Source of the DNA: Dyella nitratireducens
GTDB lineage: Bacteria; Pseudomonadota; Gammaproteobacteria; Xanthomonadales; Rhodanobacteraceae
DNA length: 64,000 bases
Reading direction: 5' to 3'
Assembly (NCBI RefSeq): GCF_014642835.1
Contig: NZ_BMJA01000001.1
Location: 281,930 to 345,929 of the forward strand
Below, one piece after another: positions 26,285-35,453 of this stretch; within the stretch, counting starts at the first letter, position 1, and each line of letters opens with the position of its first letter. The notes beneath the pieces are model-generated. The model ran no database searches. It saw nothing but the letters and a program-made list of their open reading frames with translations, and was not told the DNA's origin. A program made the position numbers and the translations under genes.

Positions 26285-27490
26285 ATGAGCGCCTCCGAGT
26301 CCGCCCTCTCCAACGACGCCAATGACAGCGGCCTGGCCGCGAAAAATCCTGCAAAGCGTAGCCGCGCACTGCTGATTGTCGGTGCGATTTTCGTGCTCGC
26401 AGCGCTCACCTGGCTCCTGCTGTGGTTCTTCGTGTTTTCCACACGCGAGAGCACGGACAATGCTTATGTCGGCGGCAATCAGGTTGCACTTTCCTCGCAG
26501 GTGCCCGGCACCGTTATTGCCATCCTCACCGATGACACACAGCACGTCACCGCCGGACAGGTGCTGGTGAAGCTGGACCCCACCGACGCGGACGTGCGCC
26601 TGCGCCAGACCAGCAGTGCCCTGGCGCAAGCAGTGCGGCAGGTTCGCCAGCAGAACGACTCCGTCAACGAAGCCGATGCCACGGTGGCTGCGCGCGAAGT
26701 CGATCTGCGCAAGGCCGAAGCTGATTTGAAACGTCATCTACCCTTGGTTGCCGCCCAAGCCGAATCGCCGGAAATTGTGCAGCACATGCGCGACAGCGTG
26801 GCGCAAGCGCAAGCCGCACTGAATGCTGCAAAGGCGCAGGCACAATCCGCACGCGCGGCTGTGGAAGGCACCGATATCGCCAACAATCCGGCAGTGATGC
26901 AGGCACGCGCGAACTTCCGTGCCGCCTGGATCGCCGCGCAGCGCAACATCATCGTTGCGCCGGTCAGCGGTTACGTCGCACAACGCAGCGTGCAACTTGG
27001 CGCAAGCATCTCGCCCGGCCAACAGTTGATGACTATCGTGCCGCTGCATGATCTGTGGATCGATGCGAACTTCAAGGAAAACCAATTGCGCCATATCCGC
27101 ATCGGTCAGCCGGTGAAGATCACGACGGATACCTACGGCAGCGGCGTGGAGTTCCATGGCAAGGTGATCGGGTTGGGGGCAGGCACCGGCAGCGTGTTCT
27201 CGCTGCTGCCGGCACAAAACGCCACCGGCAACTGGATCAAGGTCGTACAGCGTGTGCCGGTACGCATCGCGCTCAACAACGATGAACTGGACAAGCATCC
27301 ACTTCGCGTCGGCCTTTCCACCGATGTGACCGTCGACATCAGCAACGATCAAGGTCCGGTGCTGGCTTCTGCGTCAACACAGCCGCCTGCGCAGACCTCG
27401 GTGTATGACCAGGTAGCTGCGCAAGCCGATACGGAAGCGGAGAAGATTATCCGCGCCAATCTCGGCGTCTCCGCCGATACGTCGAACTGA
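26285..27490 (+). CDS. emrA: EmrA-type membrane fusion protein (HlyD family)
   Basis: A 401-residue periplasmic adaptor with a short cytoplasmic N-terminus, one membrane anchor (about 28-51), the first beta-barrel/lipoyl strand STDNAYVGGNQVALSSQVPG, a long alpha-helical hairpin (about 100-215), the second lipoyl half (IVAPVSGYVAQRSVQLGASI) and a beta-barrel domain. It links the EmrB-type pump to the outer-membrane factor. The operon position supports the call. Confidence 0.94.
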   Translation: MSASESALSNDANDSGLAAKNPAKRSRALLIVGAIFVLAALTWLLLWFFVFSTRESTDNAYVGGNQVALSSQVPGTVIAILTDDTQHVTAGQVLVKLDPTDADVRLRQTSSALAQAVRQVRQQNDSVNEADATVAAREVDLRKAEADLKRHLPLVAAQAESPEIVQHMRDSVAQAQAALNAAKAQAQSARAAVEGTDIANNPAVMQARANFRAAWIAAQRNIIVAPVSGYVAQRSVQLGASISPGQQLMTIVPLHDLWIDANFKENQLRHIRIGQPVKITTDTYGSGVEFHGKVIGLGAGTGSVFSLLPAQNATGNWIKVVQRVPVRIALNNDELDKHPLRVGLSTDVTVDISNDQGPVLASASTQPPAQTSVYDQVAAQADTEAEKIIRANLGVSADTSN

Positions 27491-27511
27491 CGCCTGTCTA
27501 GCGAGCCCACC

Positions 27512-29065
27512 ATGGCTGCCACACCCGAAAACGCCACGCCGCTGAAACCGCTGCATGGCACGCCGCTGGTTCTGCTGACCATCGCCGTTGCGTTCAGCAC
27601 CTTCATGGAGGTGCTGGACATGACCATCGTGAACGTCTCGGTGCCGCACATTGCCGGCAGCCTCGCGGTGAGTCCGAATGAAGGCACCTGGGCGATCAGC
27701 TCGTACTCGCTGGCCAGCGCCATCATGCAGCCGCTTACCGGCTGGGTCGCGCGACGTTTCGGTGAGGTGCGTACCTTCGTCATGTCAGTGATGCTGTTCG
27801 TGCTTTTTTCGATGTTCTGCGGCCTGTCCACCACCATGCCGATGCTGGTGTTCGGCCGCCTGATGCAAGGCGCCGGCTCAGGCCCGATGGTGGCGCTCTC
27901 GCTCACCTTGCTGCTGTCCAGCTATCCGAAGGAAAAACAGGGCATCGCGTTGGCGATGTGGGCGATGACGGTGGTGATCGCGCCGATCTTCGGTCCAATC
28001 CTCGGCGGCTGGATTACCGACAACTTCTCCTGGCCGTGGATTTTCTACATCAACCTGCCGGTAGGCATTCTGGCCGCCATCATCACCTGGACGTTGCTGC
28101 ACAAGCGCGAGACCAAAACGGTAAAAGCACCGATCGACATCGTGGGCCTGATACTGCTGGTAGCGGGCGTAGGCTGCTTGCAGTTCATGCTGGACAACGG
28201 CAACGACCATGACTGGTTCGCCTCGCCGCTGATCCTCGCGCTAGGTCTGATCGCAGTGGTTTGCCTTACCTTTCTGGTGGTGTGGGAAATCCATGCCAAG
28301 CATCCGGTGATCGACCTGTCGCTGTTCAAGGAACGCAACTTCACCGTGGGTGTGATCAGCCTGTCGCTCGGCATGTTTGCCTTCTTCGGCATCAACGTGG
28401 TGTTTCCGCTATGGCTGCAAACCACGTTGAACTACACCGCTACCTGGGCGGGCCTCGCGGCAGCACCGGTGGGTGTGCTGGCATTCCTGCTCTCGCCAAT
28501 CGTTGGGCGCAACATGCACAAGATCGACCTGCGTTTACTGGTGAGCGTGGCGTTCATCGTGTTCGCGGCGACTTCGTACTGGTTTTCCACTTTCGATAGC
28601 GCTGCGTCTTTCGGCACGCTGGTGGTGCCACGCTTCGTGATGGGGGTGGCCATTCCCTGCTTCTTTATCCCGCTCAACCAGATCTACCTCTCCGGTCTGC
28701 CCGCTTCGGAGATCGCCAGTGCGTCGGGGCTATCCAATTTCTTCCGTACGCTGGGCTCCAGCGTGTCCACTGCAGTGATGGTGACGCTGTGGCAGCACCG
28801 GGCCATTTCCCATCACGCCAACCTTACTGAGTACGTTAATTCGGCTCAGCCGGGTGCTGCGCAATATCTCCAGCAGCTTTCGCACTTGGGCTTCGGTGCG
28901 ACACAACGCACCGCTTATATCGATCAAATTATCAACCGGGAGGGCTATACCCTGGCGGTTAACGACATTTTCTACGGTTGCGCCATTCTGTTCATCGTAT
29001 TGCTGCCCGTCCTCTGGTTCGCCCGCCCGCCGTTCGGTAGCGCGGGTGGCGCTGCGGGGCACTGA
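27512..29065 (+). CDS. emrB: DHA2 family MFS multidrug transporter EmrB
   Basis: A 517-residue, 14-span proton antiporter of the DHA2 family. It shows the early LDMTIVNVSVPHIAGSLAVS segment (motif D1), SYSLASAIMQPLTGWVARRFGE (motif A), motif C-like ALTLLLSSYPKEKQG..WAMTVVIAPIFGPILGGWI and MGVAIPCFFIPLNQIYLSGL. Length and topology match EmrB/FarB pumps that export hydrophobic compounds and fatty acids. It is the last gene of the marR-OMF-emrA-emrB operon; a hairpin follows the stop. Confidence 0.94.
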   Translation: MAATPENATPLKPLHGTPLVLLTIAVAFSTFMEVLDMTIVNVSVPHIAGSLAVSPNEGTWAISSYSLASAIMQPLTGWVARRFGEVRTFVMSVMLFVLFSMFCGLSTTMPMLVFGRLMQGAGSGPMVALSLTLLLSSYPKEKQGIALAMWAMTVVIAPIFGPILGGWITDNFSWPWIFYINLPVGILAAIITWTLLHKRETKTVKAPIDIVGLILLVAGVGCLQFMLDNGNDHDWFASPLILALGLIAVVCLTFLVVWEIHAKHPVIDLSLFKERNFTVGVISLSLGMFAFFGINVVFPLWLQTTLNYTATWAGLAAAPVGVLAFLLSPIVGRNMHKIDLRLLVSVAFIVFAATSYWFSTFDSAASFGTLVVPRFVMGVAIPCFFIPLNQIYLSGLPASEIASASGLSNFFRTLGSSVSTAVMVTLWQHRAISHHANLTEYVNSAQPGAAQYLQQLSHLGFGATQRTAYIDQIINREGYTLAVNDIFYGCAILFIVLLPVLWFARPPFGSAGGAAGH

Positions 29066-29066
29066 T

Positions 29067-29088
29067 TGCTGCACCCGGTCGTGCAGCA
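29067..29088. terminator. hairpin after emrB, possible weak terminator
   Basis: TGCTGCAC, loop CCGGTC, GTGCAGCA: an 8-bp perfect stem directly after the emrB stop. There is no T run on the plus strand (TAAAAAGTG follows), so termination is uncertain. Confidence 0.35.
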
Positions 29089-29141
29089 TAAAAAGTGAAC
29101 ACCGACTGGTGCGACGCAATACCTTCTGCTAGTTTGTGTGC

Positions 29142-29642
29142 ATGGCACAAACTATCCGCATTATCAAGAAGTACCCGAACCGTCGGCTCTACGACACGGA
29201 AATCTCCAGCTACATCACGCTGGAAGAAGTCCGTCAGCTGGTTCTGGATGGCGAAACCTTCGAGGTCCGCGACGCTAAAAGCGGCGAGGACCTGACCCGC
29301 TCCGTGCTGCTGCAAATTATTTCCGAGCACGAAGAGAAGGGTCAGCCGATGCTGTCGCCCCAGCTCTTGAGTCAGATCATCCGCTTCTACGGCGATTCCC
29401 TGCAGGGATTCATGGGGCCGTACCTGGAACGCAGTCTGCAAGTGTTCCTCGACCAGCAGCAGCAGTTCCGCAACCAGCTCAACAGCCTGATGGGGCAAAC
29501 CCCCTGGTCGCTGCTCAACGAGCTGACGGAACGCAACATGGATGCGTGGAAGAACATGCAGCGCGGTTTCCTGGATGCTGCTTCACAGGCCACGACCCCT
29601 CCGGGTCCGGCCGGCCGCGGCACCACCACCAAGAAACCCTGA
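29142..29642 (+). CDS. phaR: polyhydroxyalkanoate synthesis repressor PhaR
   Basis: A 166-residue DNA- and PHB-binding regulator of storage-granule genes. The N-terminal domain IIKKYPNRRLYDTEISSYIT..EEVRQLV is the diagnostic PHA accumulation regulator DNA-binding domain (about 4-65). The helical C-terminal part (PYLERSLQVFLDQQQQFRNQ) is the PHB-accumulation domain. The start is at ATG 29142 (MAQTIRIIKK); a GTG two codons earlier is also possible. It is upstream of an acetoacetyl-CoA reductase gene, as in many PHB producers. Confidence 0.93.
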   Translation: MAQTIRIIKKYPNRRLYDTEISSYITLEEVRQLVLDGETFEVRDAKSGEDLTRSVLLQIISEHEEKGQPMLSPQLLSQIIRFYGDSLQGFMGPYLERSLQVFLDQQQQFRNQLNSLMGQTPWSLLNELTERNMDAWKNMQRGFLDAASQATTPPGPAGRGTTTKKP

Positions 29643-29717
29643 TCGCGCTGCTCGGGCACGCCAAACCGCTGCAGCACAACACGTGCTGCCGCGCGGCATG
29701 TGCTTAAGGAATCTGTC

Positions 29718-30479
29718 ATGAGCTCGTCACACTCTGCCCCGCGCACCGCTTTGGTGACCGGCGGCATCGGCGGCATCGGCACTGAAATCTGCCTGCAGCT
29801 GGCGCAAGCTGGGCGCGCCGTGATCGCCGTAGATCTGGCCACCCGCAGCGATCGCATCGAGGCCTTTCGTGAACACACCTCGGCCTTGAATGGCGCCATC
29901 CGCTTCGAACCCTGCGACGTCAGCGATTTCAAAGCCTGTGGCTCACTGGTCGAACACGTCGAGCGCAACATCGGTCACGTCGACATCCTGGTGAACGCTG
30001 CCGGCATTACGCGCGATACCAGCTTGCGCAAGATGGACCCGCAGCATTGGCATGAACTGATGCGCGTGAACCTCGACGGCGTATTCAATACCTGTCGGCA
30101 CGTGGTCGAAGGCATGACCTCGCGCGGTTTCGGCCGCATCGTCAATCTGAGTTCGGTGAATGGCCAGACCGGCCAATTCGGGCAAACCAATTACTCCGCC
30201 GCCAAGGCCGGCGTGCATGGCTTCAGCATGGCACTGGCCCGCGAAACAGCGCGCAAGGGTGTCACGGTAAACACCGTTTCGCCCGGCTATTGCGATACGC
30301 CCATGGTGGCCACGGTACCGCAGGAGATTCGCGAACAGATCGTGTCCGATATTCCGGTGGGGCGGCTTGGTACGCCTGCCGATATTGCGCGCGCCGTGGT
30401 GTTTCTTACGGCGGATGATGCCGGCTATATCACTGGTGCAAATTTGCCCGTGAATGGCGGCTATTTCATGAGTTTCTAG
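29718..30479 (+). CDS. phaB: acetoacetyl-CoA reductase
   Basis: A 253-residue short-chain dehydrogenase that reduces acetoacetyl-CoA to (R)-3-hydroxybutyryl-CoA with NADPH. It has the Rossmann motif TGGIGGIGTEI near 13-23, NAAGITRD (NNAG equivalent), catalytic Ser in VNLSSVNGQTGQFGQTNY and YSAAK with Tyr159. The GQFGQ stretch before the Tyr is typical of PhbB rather than FabG. The start is ATG 29718, after AAGGAA. PHA synthase genes are not in this window. Confidence 0.88.
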   Translation: MSSSHSAPRTALVTGGIGGIGTEICLQLAQAGRAVIAVDLATRSDRIEAFREHTSALNGAIRFEPCDVSDFKACGSLVEHVERNIGHVDILVNAAGITRDTSLRKMDPQHWHELMRVNLDGVFNTCRHVVEGMTSRGFGRIVNLSSVNGQTGQFGQTNYSAAKAGVHGFSMALARETARKGVTVNTVSPGYCDTPMVATVPQEIREQIVSDIPVGRLGTPADIARAVVFLTADDAGYITGANLPVNGGYFMSF

Positions 30480-30581
30480 CGTCGTAGGTTGGGGTGCAAA
30501 CCCTGAGCTATCCCCACGTTATTCTGCTTGATGATCTGAACAAAATCAGCAAGCTAGCCAATATCTATTAAATGACCGAGC

Positions 30582-30651
30582 CGTCATTCCGGCGAAGGCC
30601 GGAATCCATGCTTCGCATTCACCATGGATTCCGGCCTTCGCCGGAATGACG
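30582..30651. repeat. family B inverted repeat, perfect 29-bp arms
   Basis: Arms 30582-30610 and 30623-30651 are exact reverse complements around a 12-bp loop. They begin CGTCATTCCGGCGAAGGCCG and end in ATCCATG. The same layout is seen at 39504-39621 and 55451-55532. Confidence 0.93.
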
Positions 30652-30726
30652 CCGAGGTAAAAATGCTAAGTATTGGCAGCGAAAAAGTCCATTCTTGAAC
30701 AGCTCGAAAAACGTGGGGATATATCA

Positions 30727-30798
30727 GGGTGCAAACCCCAACGTTGCTCTCCTGATCAACATGGCGATGTTGGGGTTTGGTTTGCACCCCAACCTACG
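30727..30798. repeat. family A palindromic repeat pair, left unit truncated
   Basis: The left unit is cut to GGGTGCAAACCCCAACGTTG. The right unit GTTGGGGTTTGGTTTGCACC ends in CCTACG, with a small GGTTT insertion relative to other copies. Confidence 0.8.
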
Positions 30799-30871
30799 AA
30801 CTGCGAGCCCCACCCTTGCAGTAAACGCCCAGTTGCGGAACATTGTTGCGTTCCCACTAATGGCACGCAGC

Positions 30872-32668
30872 ATGACGCAACAAACCATCACCCTGATCGG
30901 CGGCGGCTTGGTAGGCGCCCTGCTCGCGCAGTTGCTGGCCAAGCGCGGGTTCGCCGTCAAAGTCTTCGAAAAACGCCCAGATCCTCGCCGCGAGGGTTTC
31001 GTCGGCGGACGCTCGATCAACCTCGCGCTGGCCGAGCGCGGCTTGCAGGCGTTACGTACCGCCGGTCTTGCCGATGACGTATTGCAACGCGCGGTGATGA
31101 TGCGCGGCCGCATGGTGCATCCCCTCCAAGGTGTGTCAGGTCTGCAACGTTATGGCGTGGACGACAGCGAAGTGATCTGGTCGGTCTCGCGCGGCGGGCT
31201 CAACATGCTGCTGCTTGATGCCGCGGAAGCAGCGGGCGTCACGTTCCATTTTGGTCAAGGTCTGGCTGCTGCCGATCTCGACACGCAACGCATCACCCTG
31301 GTCGACGAAACCGGCACGCAGCGCCAGCATGAAGCAGCCGTATTGGTCGGAGCCGACGGCGCCGGCTCCGCACTGCGCGCCGCCATGAATGACTACATGC
31401 CGCTCGGCCAGCGCGTCGAGCCCTTGGGCCACGGCTACAAGGAACTGGAAATTCCGCCCGCCACCGGTGCAAGCCACTTTGCAGTCGAACCACACGCCCT
31501 GCATATCTGGCCGCGCGGCGGCTACATGTGCATCGCGCTGCCGAACACCGAAGGCAGCTTCACCGTCACGCTGTTCCTGCCTGCGCATGGCCCGCATCCC
31601 AGTTTCGATACTTTGCCCGATGCCGCCGCAGCCAGTGAATTCTTCCGTCAGGATTTCTCCGACCTGTTGCCGCTGATCCCGAACTTTGCCGAGGATTACG
31701 ACCAGCATCCGGTCGGCAGCCTGTCCACGCTTTATCTGGATCGCTGGCATATCGACGGCCGCGCCTTGCTGATCGGCGATGCGGCGCACGCCATCGTGCC
31801 GTTCCACGGTCAAGGCATGAATTGCGGTTTCGAGGATACGGTTGTGCTCGCCAATCTGCTGGCCGAAGCCGGCCGCGATACGGCCAACGCCTTCAGCGAA
31901 TTCCAGCGTATCCGCAAGCCGAATGCCGATGCCATCGCCGCGATGGCGCTGGAGAACTACATCGAGATGCGCGACTCGGTCGCCGATCCACGCTACCTAG
32001 CCAAGCGGGAACTCGGCGCGCGGCTAGCCGAACGCGCACCGCACTACTTTATGGCGCGCTACCGCATGGTCACCTTCACCCACCTGCCGTATGCCTACGC
32101 TTACGACCGCGGGCGCGCACAGGACGTACTGCTCGATCAACTGCTGCGTGATTCTTCAGATGTGGAAAACGTGCCGTTGGACGCCGCCGTGAGCGCGCTG
32201 CGCGCCACCCTGCCCCCGCTGCCACCGTTGCGTCTGGATAGCGGGTTGATCGCCGCCTATCGCAGCACAGACTATCGCGTGCGCCTGGCGAAGGGTGGTT
32301 TTACGTCCATCCGCGTGGATGCGCCGGTACCCGATGCCTTGCGCGCGTTAATCGGATCGCACAGCTGGGCCTTCATCACGGCATGGCACCCTTTTTCGCA
32401 GACGCAGCCACGCGATCAAAACCATGTTGCGCAACAAGCCCTGCTCGCAGCCTTGCGAAAATTACCGTCTACGGCAGCCATTTACCCCGCTATCGGCGTG
32501 GGCCAGGACTGGCGCGAACCCAGCTTTTTCGTCGTGGGTCCAGCGCTGGCACAGACCGATGCACTGGCGCAGCAATTCCATCAGAACGCCTACGTCCATG
32601 GTCTGGCCGAAGGCCACGCACGCCTGCGCCTGACCAGCGGCGAGCCGCCGCGTGGACAAGCCGGATAA
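30872..32668 (+). CDS. kmo: kynurenine 3-monooxygenase with C-terminal DUF3293 domain
   Basis: 598 residues, about 140 longer than a usual bacterial Kmo. Residues 1-455 form the FAD-dependent hydroxylase that converts kynurenine to 3-hydroxykynurenine: FAD-binding IGGGLVGALLAQLLAKRGF at the N-terminus, GRSINLALAERG, and GDAAHAIVPFHGQGMNCGFED near 302. From about 461 the frame continues into YRSTDYRVRL..SHSWAFITAWHPFSQTQ..NHVAQQAL..YPAIGVGQDW, which I recognise as a DUF3293 domain, normally a separate small protein. No stop or restart is visible at the junction. Start at ATG 30872 (MTQQTITLIGGG) or 30860. ccmA begins 12 bp after the stop. Confidence 0.92.
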   Translation: MTQQTITLIGGGLVGALLAQLLAKRGFAVKVFEKRPDPRREGFVGGRSINLALAERGLQALRTAGLADDVLQRAVMMRGRMVHPLQGVSGLQRYGVDDSEVIWSVSRGGLNMLLLDAAEAAGVTFHFGQGLAAADLDTQRITLVDETGTQRQHEAAVLVGADGAGSALRAAMNDYMPLGQRVEPLGHGYKELEIPPATGASHFAVEPHALHIWPRGGYMCIALPNTEGSFTVTLFLPAHGPHPSFDTLPDAAAASEFFRQDFSDLLPLIPNFAEDYDQHPVGSLSTLYLDRWHIDGRALLIGDAAHAIVPFHGQGMNCGFEDTVVLANLLAEAGRDTANAFSEFQRIRKPNADAIAAMALENYIEMRDSVADPRYLAKRELGARLAERAPHYFMARYRMVTFTHLPYAYAYDRGRAQDVLLDQLLRDSSDVENVPLDAAVSALRATLPPLPPLRLDSGLIAAYRSTDYRVRLAKGGFTSIRVDAPVPDALRALIGSHSWAFITAWHPFSQTQPRDQNHVAQQALLAALRKLPSTAAIYPAIGVGQDWREPSFFVVGPALAQTDALAQQFHQNAYVHGLAEGHARLRLTSGEPPRGQAG

Positions 32669-32680
32669 GTCATCCCCACA

Positions 32681-33316
32681 ATGCCGGCGATGACTTCCCA
32701 TGCCCCTTTACTCGAAGCCCGCGCCCTCGCCTTCCACCGCCAGGAAGAACCCGTGTTCGGCCCGCTGGATTTCCACCTGGACGCCGGCGAGCTGATGCTG
32801 ATCGAAGGCGACAACGGCAGCGGCAAGACCACCTTGATGCGCGTCCTCACCGGTTTGCTGCGCGCGGAGGAAGGCGAGCTGCTATGGCGCGGTGAGCCGC
32901 TCACCTGGGATCGCTGCAGTGGCGAGGTTGTGTTTCTCGGCCATCAGCTCGGCCTGAAAGCGGAACTGAGCGCACGCGAGAACCTGGCATTCACCATCGG
33001 TCTGCACGGCCATCGCAACCAGAGTGGCATCGATGGCGCACTCACACAGGTTGGATTGACCGGATACGAGGATGAACCCGTACGCAAACTTTCCGCCGGC
33101 CAGAAAAAGCGCGTGGCGCTGGCGCGTTTGCTGCTGATTCCCGCCGCGCTATGGCTGCTGGACGAACCCTACGCCAACCTGGACCGCGCCGGCATCGAGC
33201 TGGTGGACGCACTGCTGGAGGCGCATATCGCGCACGGTGGTGCGGCGCTGGTCACCAGCCATGGCGCCGTGCAGTTTCATGGCGGCGAGCCGCAGCGGAT
33301 TCGGCTGCATGCTTGA
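32681..33316 (+). CDS. ccmA: heme exporter ATP-binding protein CcmA
   Basis: A 211-residue ABC ATPase of the CcmABCD complex, which releases holo-CcmE during cytochrome c maturation. Walker [10 protein letters not shown] is near 43-51, followed by the Q-loop region [16 protein letters not shown], signature [14 protein letters not shown] and Walker [16 protein letters not shown] 32681 or the ATG at 32690 may start it. It overlaps ccmB by 8 bp. Confidence 0.96.
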   Translation: MPAMTSHAPLLEARALAFHRQEEPVFGPLDFHLDAGELMLIEGDNGSGKTTLMRVLTGLLRAEEGELLWRGEPLTWDRCSGEVVFLGHQLGLKAELSARENLAFTIGLHGHRNQSGIDGALTQVGLTGYEDEPVRKLSAGQKKRVALARLLLIPAALWLLDEPYANLDRAGIELVDALLEAHIAHGGAALVTSHGAVQFHGGEPQRIRLHA

Positions 33317-34004
33317 TACGCAACGTCCCGGTCTCACTCACGCCTGTGTGGCGGTGTTGCGCCGTGACCTCACGCTGGCTTGGCGCCAGCGCGGCGATAT
33401 GGTGCTGCCCGTGCTGTATGCGCTGATCGTCACATCGCTGTTTCCGTTTGCGCTCGGCCCGGAAAGCGCATTGCTGAAACGCATCGCCGGTGGCGTGGTG
33501 CTGGTGACGGTATTGCTGGCCATGCTGCTGGCGCTGGATGCGATGTTCCGCAGCGACATCGAAGATGGTTCACTGGAACAGCTAATGCTGGCGCCGCAAC
33601 CGCTGGCGCTCATGCTGGGCATGAAAATCCTCGCACACTGGCTGGCCACGGCCCTCCCGCTGATCGTGGTAGCGCCGATGCTTGCCGGCATGCTGCATCT
33701 GCCCGCCGCGGTGATGCCCGTGCTGATGGCAGCACTGCTGCTCGCCACGCCACTGCTGAGCCTGCTGGGTGGCATCCTGGTGGCGCTGACGGCCGGCACG
33801 CGACGCTCTGGTATGCTGCTGGCCTTGATGCTGCTGCCGCTCTGCGTGCCGGTGGTGATCTTCGCCGCCGGGGCACTGGCAGCCGCCCAGGAAGGGCTGC
33901 CGTGGATCGCCCCCGTTGCATGGCTGGGCGCAGCGCTCGTCCTGGCCGTGGTGCTCGCCCCTCTGGCTTGCGCGGCCGCTCTCCGCATAGCGCTGGATTC
34001 GTAG
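33309..34004 (+). CDS. ccmB: heme exporter protein CcmB
   Basis: A 231-residue six-span inner-membrane protein, the permease-like part of CcmABCD. It shows the N-terminal [24 protein letters not shown] and the conserved [34 protein letters not shown] region. The start at ATG 33309 is within the end of ccmA; the upstream frame lies inside ccmA. Confidence 0.95.
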   Translation: MLDTQRPGLTHACVAVLRRDLTLAWRQRGDMVLPVLYALIVTSLFPFALGPESALLKRIAGGVVLVTVLLAMLLALDAMFRSDIEDGSLEQLMLAPQPLALMLGMKILAHWLATALPLIVVAPMLAGMLHLPAAVMPVLMAALLLATPLLSLLGGILVALTAGTRRSGMLLALMLLPLCVPVVIFAAGALAAAQEGLPWIAPVAWLGAALVLAVVLAPLACAAALRIALDS

Positions 34005-34006
34005 CA

Positions 34007-34765
34007 ATGGCCAACTGGATCCCTCTGTGGTTGCACAAGCTCAGCTCGCCACCGGTGTTCTACCGCTTCGCCGGCACGCTGCGGCCATGGGCTATCGCAC
34101 TTGCACTGGTGCTCGGCCTCGTCGCGCTGTACGGCGGCCTGGTGCTGGCGCCGCCGGATTATCAACAGGGCGATGACTACCGCATCATCTTCATCCACGT
34201 GCCCTGCGCCTGGATGGGCCTGTTCATCTATGGCGTGATGGGAGTTGCCGCATTCATTGCGCTGGTTTGGCGCATCAAGCTGGCCGAAGTGGTGGCGATG
34301 GCTTCCGCACCGATCGGCGCTGCGTTCACCTTCATCACCCTGGTTACCGGTTCCTTGTGGGGCATCCGCATGTGGGGCACGTGGTGGACCTGGGATGCAC
34401 GGCTCACGTCCGAACTGGTGCTGCTGTTTCTGTACCTAGGTGTGATCGCGCTGTACCACTCGTTCGAGGATCGCCGCCAGGGTGCTCGCACCGCGGCATT
34501 CCTGGCGCTGATCGGTGTTGTCAATCTGCCCATCGTGCATTTCTCGGTGGTCTGGTGGAACACCTTGCACCAGGGCTCCACCATCAAGTTGCTTGGCCCA
34601 TCCACCATTGCACCATCCATGGTGTGGCCGCTGCTGACGATGGTGGTTGCCACCAAGTTGTATTACGTCGCCAGCCTGTGCAGCCGGGTGCGTGCAGATC
34701 TGCTGTCGCTGGAAGCCGGCAAGGATTGGGTGCGGCAGATTGCCGAGAACGAGGTGCGCGGATGA
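34007..34765 (+). CDS. ccmC: heme exporter protein CcmC
   Basis: A 252-residue six-span heme-handling protein that loads heme onto CcmE. The tryptophan-rich WWD motif appears as WGTWWTWDARLTSELVLLFL, flanked by the conserved periplasmic histidines (FIHVPCAWMG and VVWWNTLHQG). The start is ATG 34007, 2 bp after ccmB; the longer frame upstream is a ccmB shadow. Confidence 0.96.
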   Translation: MANWIPLWLHKLSSPPVFYRFAGTLRPWAIALALVLGLVALYGGLVLAPPDYQQGDDYRIIFIHVPCAWMGLFIYGVMGVAAFIALVWRIKLAEVVAMASAPIGAAFTFITLVTGSLWGIRMWGTWWTWDARLTSELVLLFLYLGVIALYHSFEDRRQGARTAAFLALIGVVNLPIVHFSVVWWNTLHQGSTIKLLGPSTIAPSMVWPLLTMVVATKLYYVASLCSRVRADLLSLEAGKDWVRQIAENEVRG

Positions 34766-34974
34766 ACGCTGCATCATTGCCATCGTTTCTGGCCATGGGC
34801 GGCTATGCGATCTATGTATGGCCTGCCTATGGTGTGTTTTTCATCGTGCTGCTGATCGATTGGCTCGCGCCGCAGTTGCGCCGTCGCCGGCTGTTGCGCG
34901 AATTGCGTGCGCGCATGGCGCGGCAAGATGCGCGTAAAGAGCGCGCGAGTCGACCTTCTGCAGCTTCAACTTAA
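34762..34974 (+). CDS. ccmD: heme exporter protein CcmD
   Basis: A 70-residue single-span protein that helps release CcmE from CcmABC. It has [21 protein letters not shown] as the anchor, followed by a strongly basic cytoplasmic tail ([16 protein letters not shown]), the standard CcmD layout. ATGA overlap with the ccmC stop. Confidence 0.93.
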   Translation: MNAASLPSFLAMGGYAIYVWPAYGVFFIVLLIDWLAPQLRRRRLLRELRARMARQDARKERASRPSAAST

Positions 34975-34982
34975 GCGTATCC

Positions 34983-35453
34983 ATGAACCCCACGCGTCAA
35001 CGCCGCCTGACCATCGTCCTCGCCATCCTCGCTGCCGTGATCGTGGCGGCGGCGCTGGTGGTGTACGCGCTGCAGCAGAACATGAATTACCTGTTTACGC
35101 CGAGCCAGGTGCAGGCGGGTGAAGCGACGTCCTACAAAACCTTCCGCCTCGGCGGCATGGTCAAGGCCGATTCGATTCAGCGCAGCAACGATTCGCTGAA
35201 GGTCACCTTCACCGTCGTCGATGCAGGTGGTGCGATGCCTGTGGAATACACCGGCATCCTGCCCGACCTGTTCCGCGAGAACCAATCGGTGATCGCGACC
35301 GGCCATATGGATGGCGCCCGCTTCATCGCTACCGAAGTACTGGCCAAACATGACGAAACCTACATGCCGAAAGAGCTGAAGGATGCGATGGCCAAGGCCC
35401 ATGCCGGCAAGCACATCGACGAAGCCGCCAATCAGGACAAGCAACAGCTATGA
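34983..35453 (+). CDS. ccmE: cytochrome c-type biogenesis heme chaperone CcmE
   Basis: A 156-residue periplasmic heme chaperone anchored by one N-terminal span (about 10-31). The OB-fold domain ends in [11 protein letters not shown], with the heme-binding His123 and Tyr127 of the H-D-E-x-Y motif. It overlaps ccmF by 4 bp. Confidence 0.96.
   Translation: MNPTRQRRLTIVLAILAAVIVAAALVVYALQQNMNYLFTPSQVQAGEATSYKTFRLGGMVKADSIQRSNDSLKVTFTVVDAGGAMPVEYTGILPDLFRENQSVIATGHMDGARFIATEVLAKHDETYMPKELKDAMAKAHAGKHIDEAANQDKQQL

Larger units (their letters stand above)
30480..30871. other. repeat-filled intergenic region upstream of kmo
   Basis: This 392-bp gap holds a truncated family A unit (30483-30502), a full family B hairpin (30582-30651) and a damaged family A pair (30727-30798). 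No gene is supported; an open frame in phase with kmo runs through the repeats from 30695 but encodes repeat-derived sequence. The kmo promoter should lie between 30800 and 30871. Confidence 0.7.
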
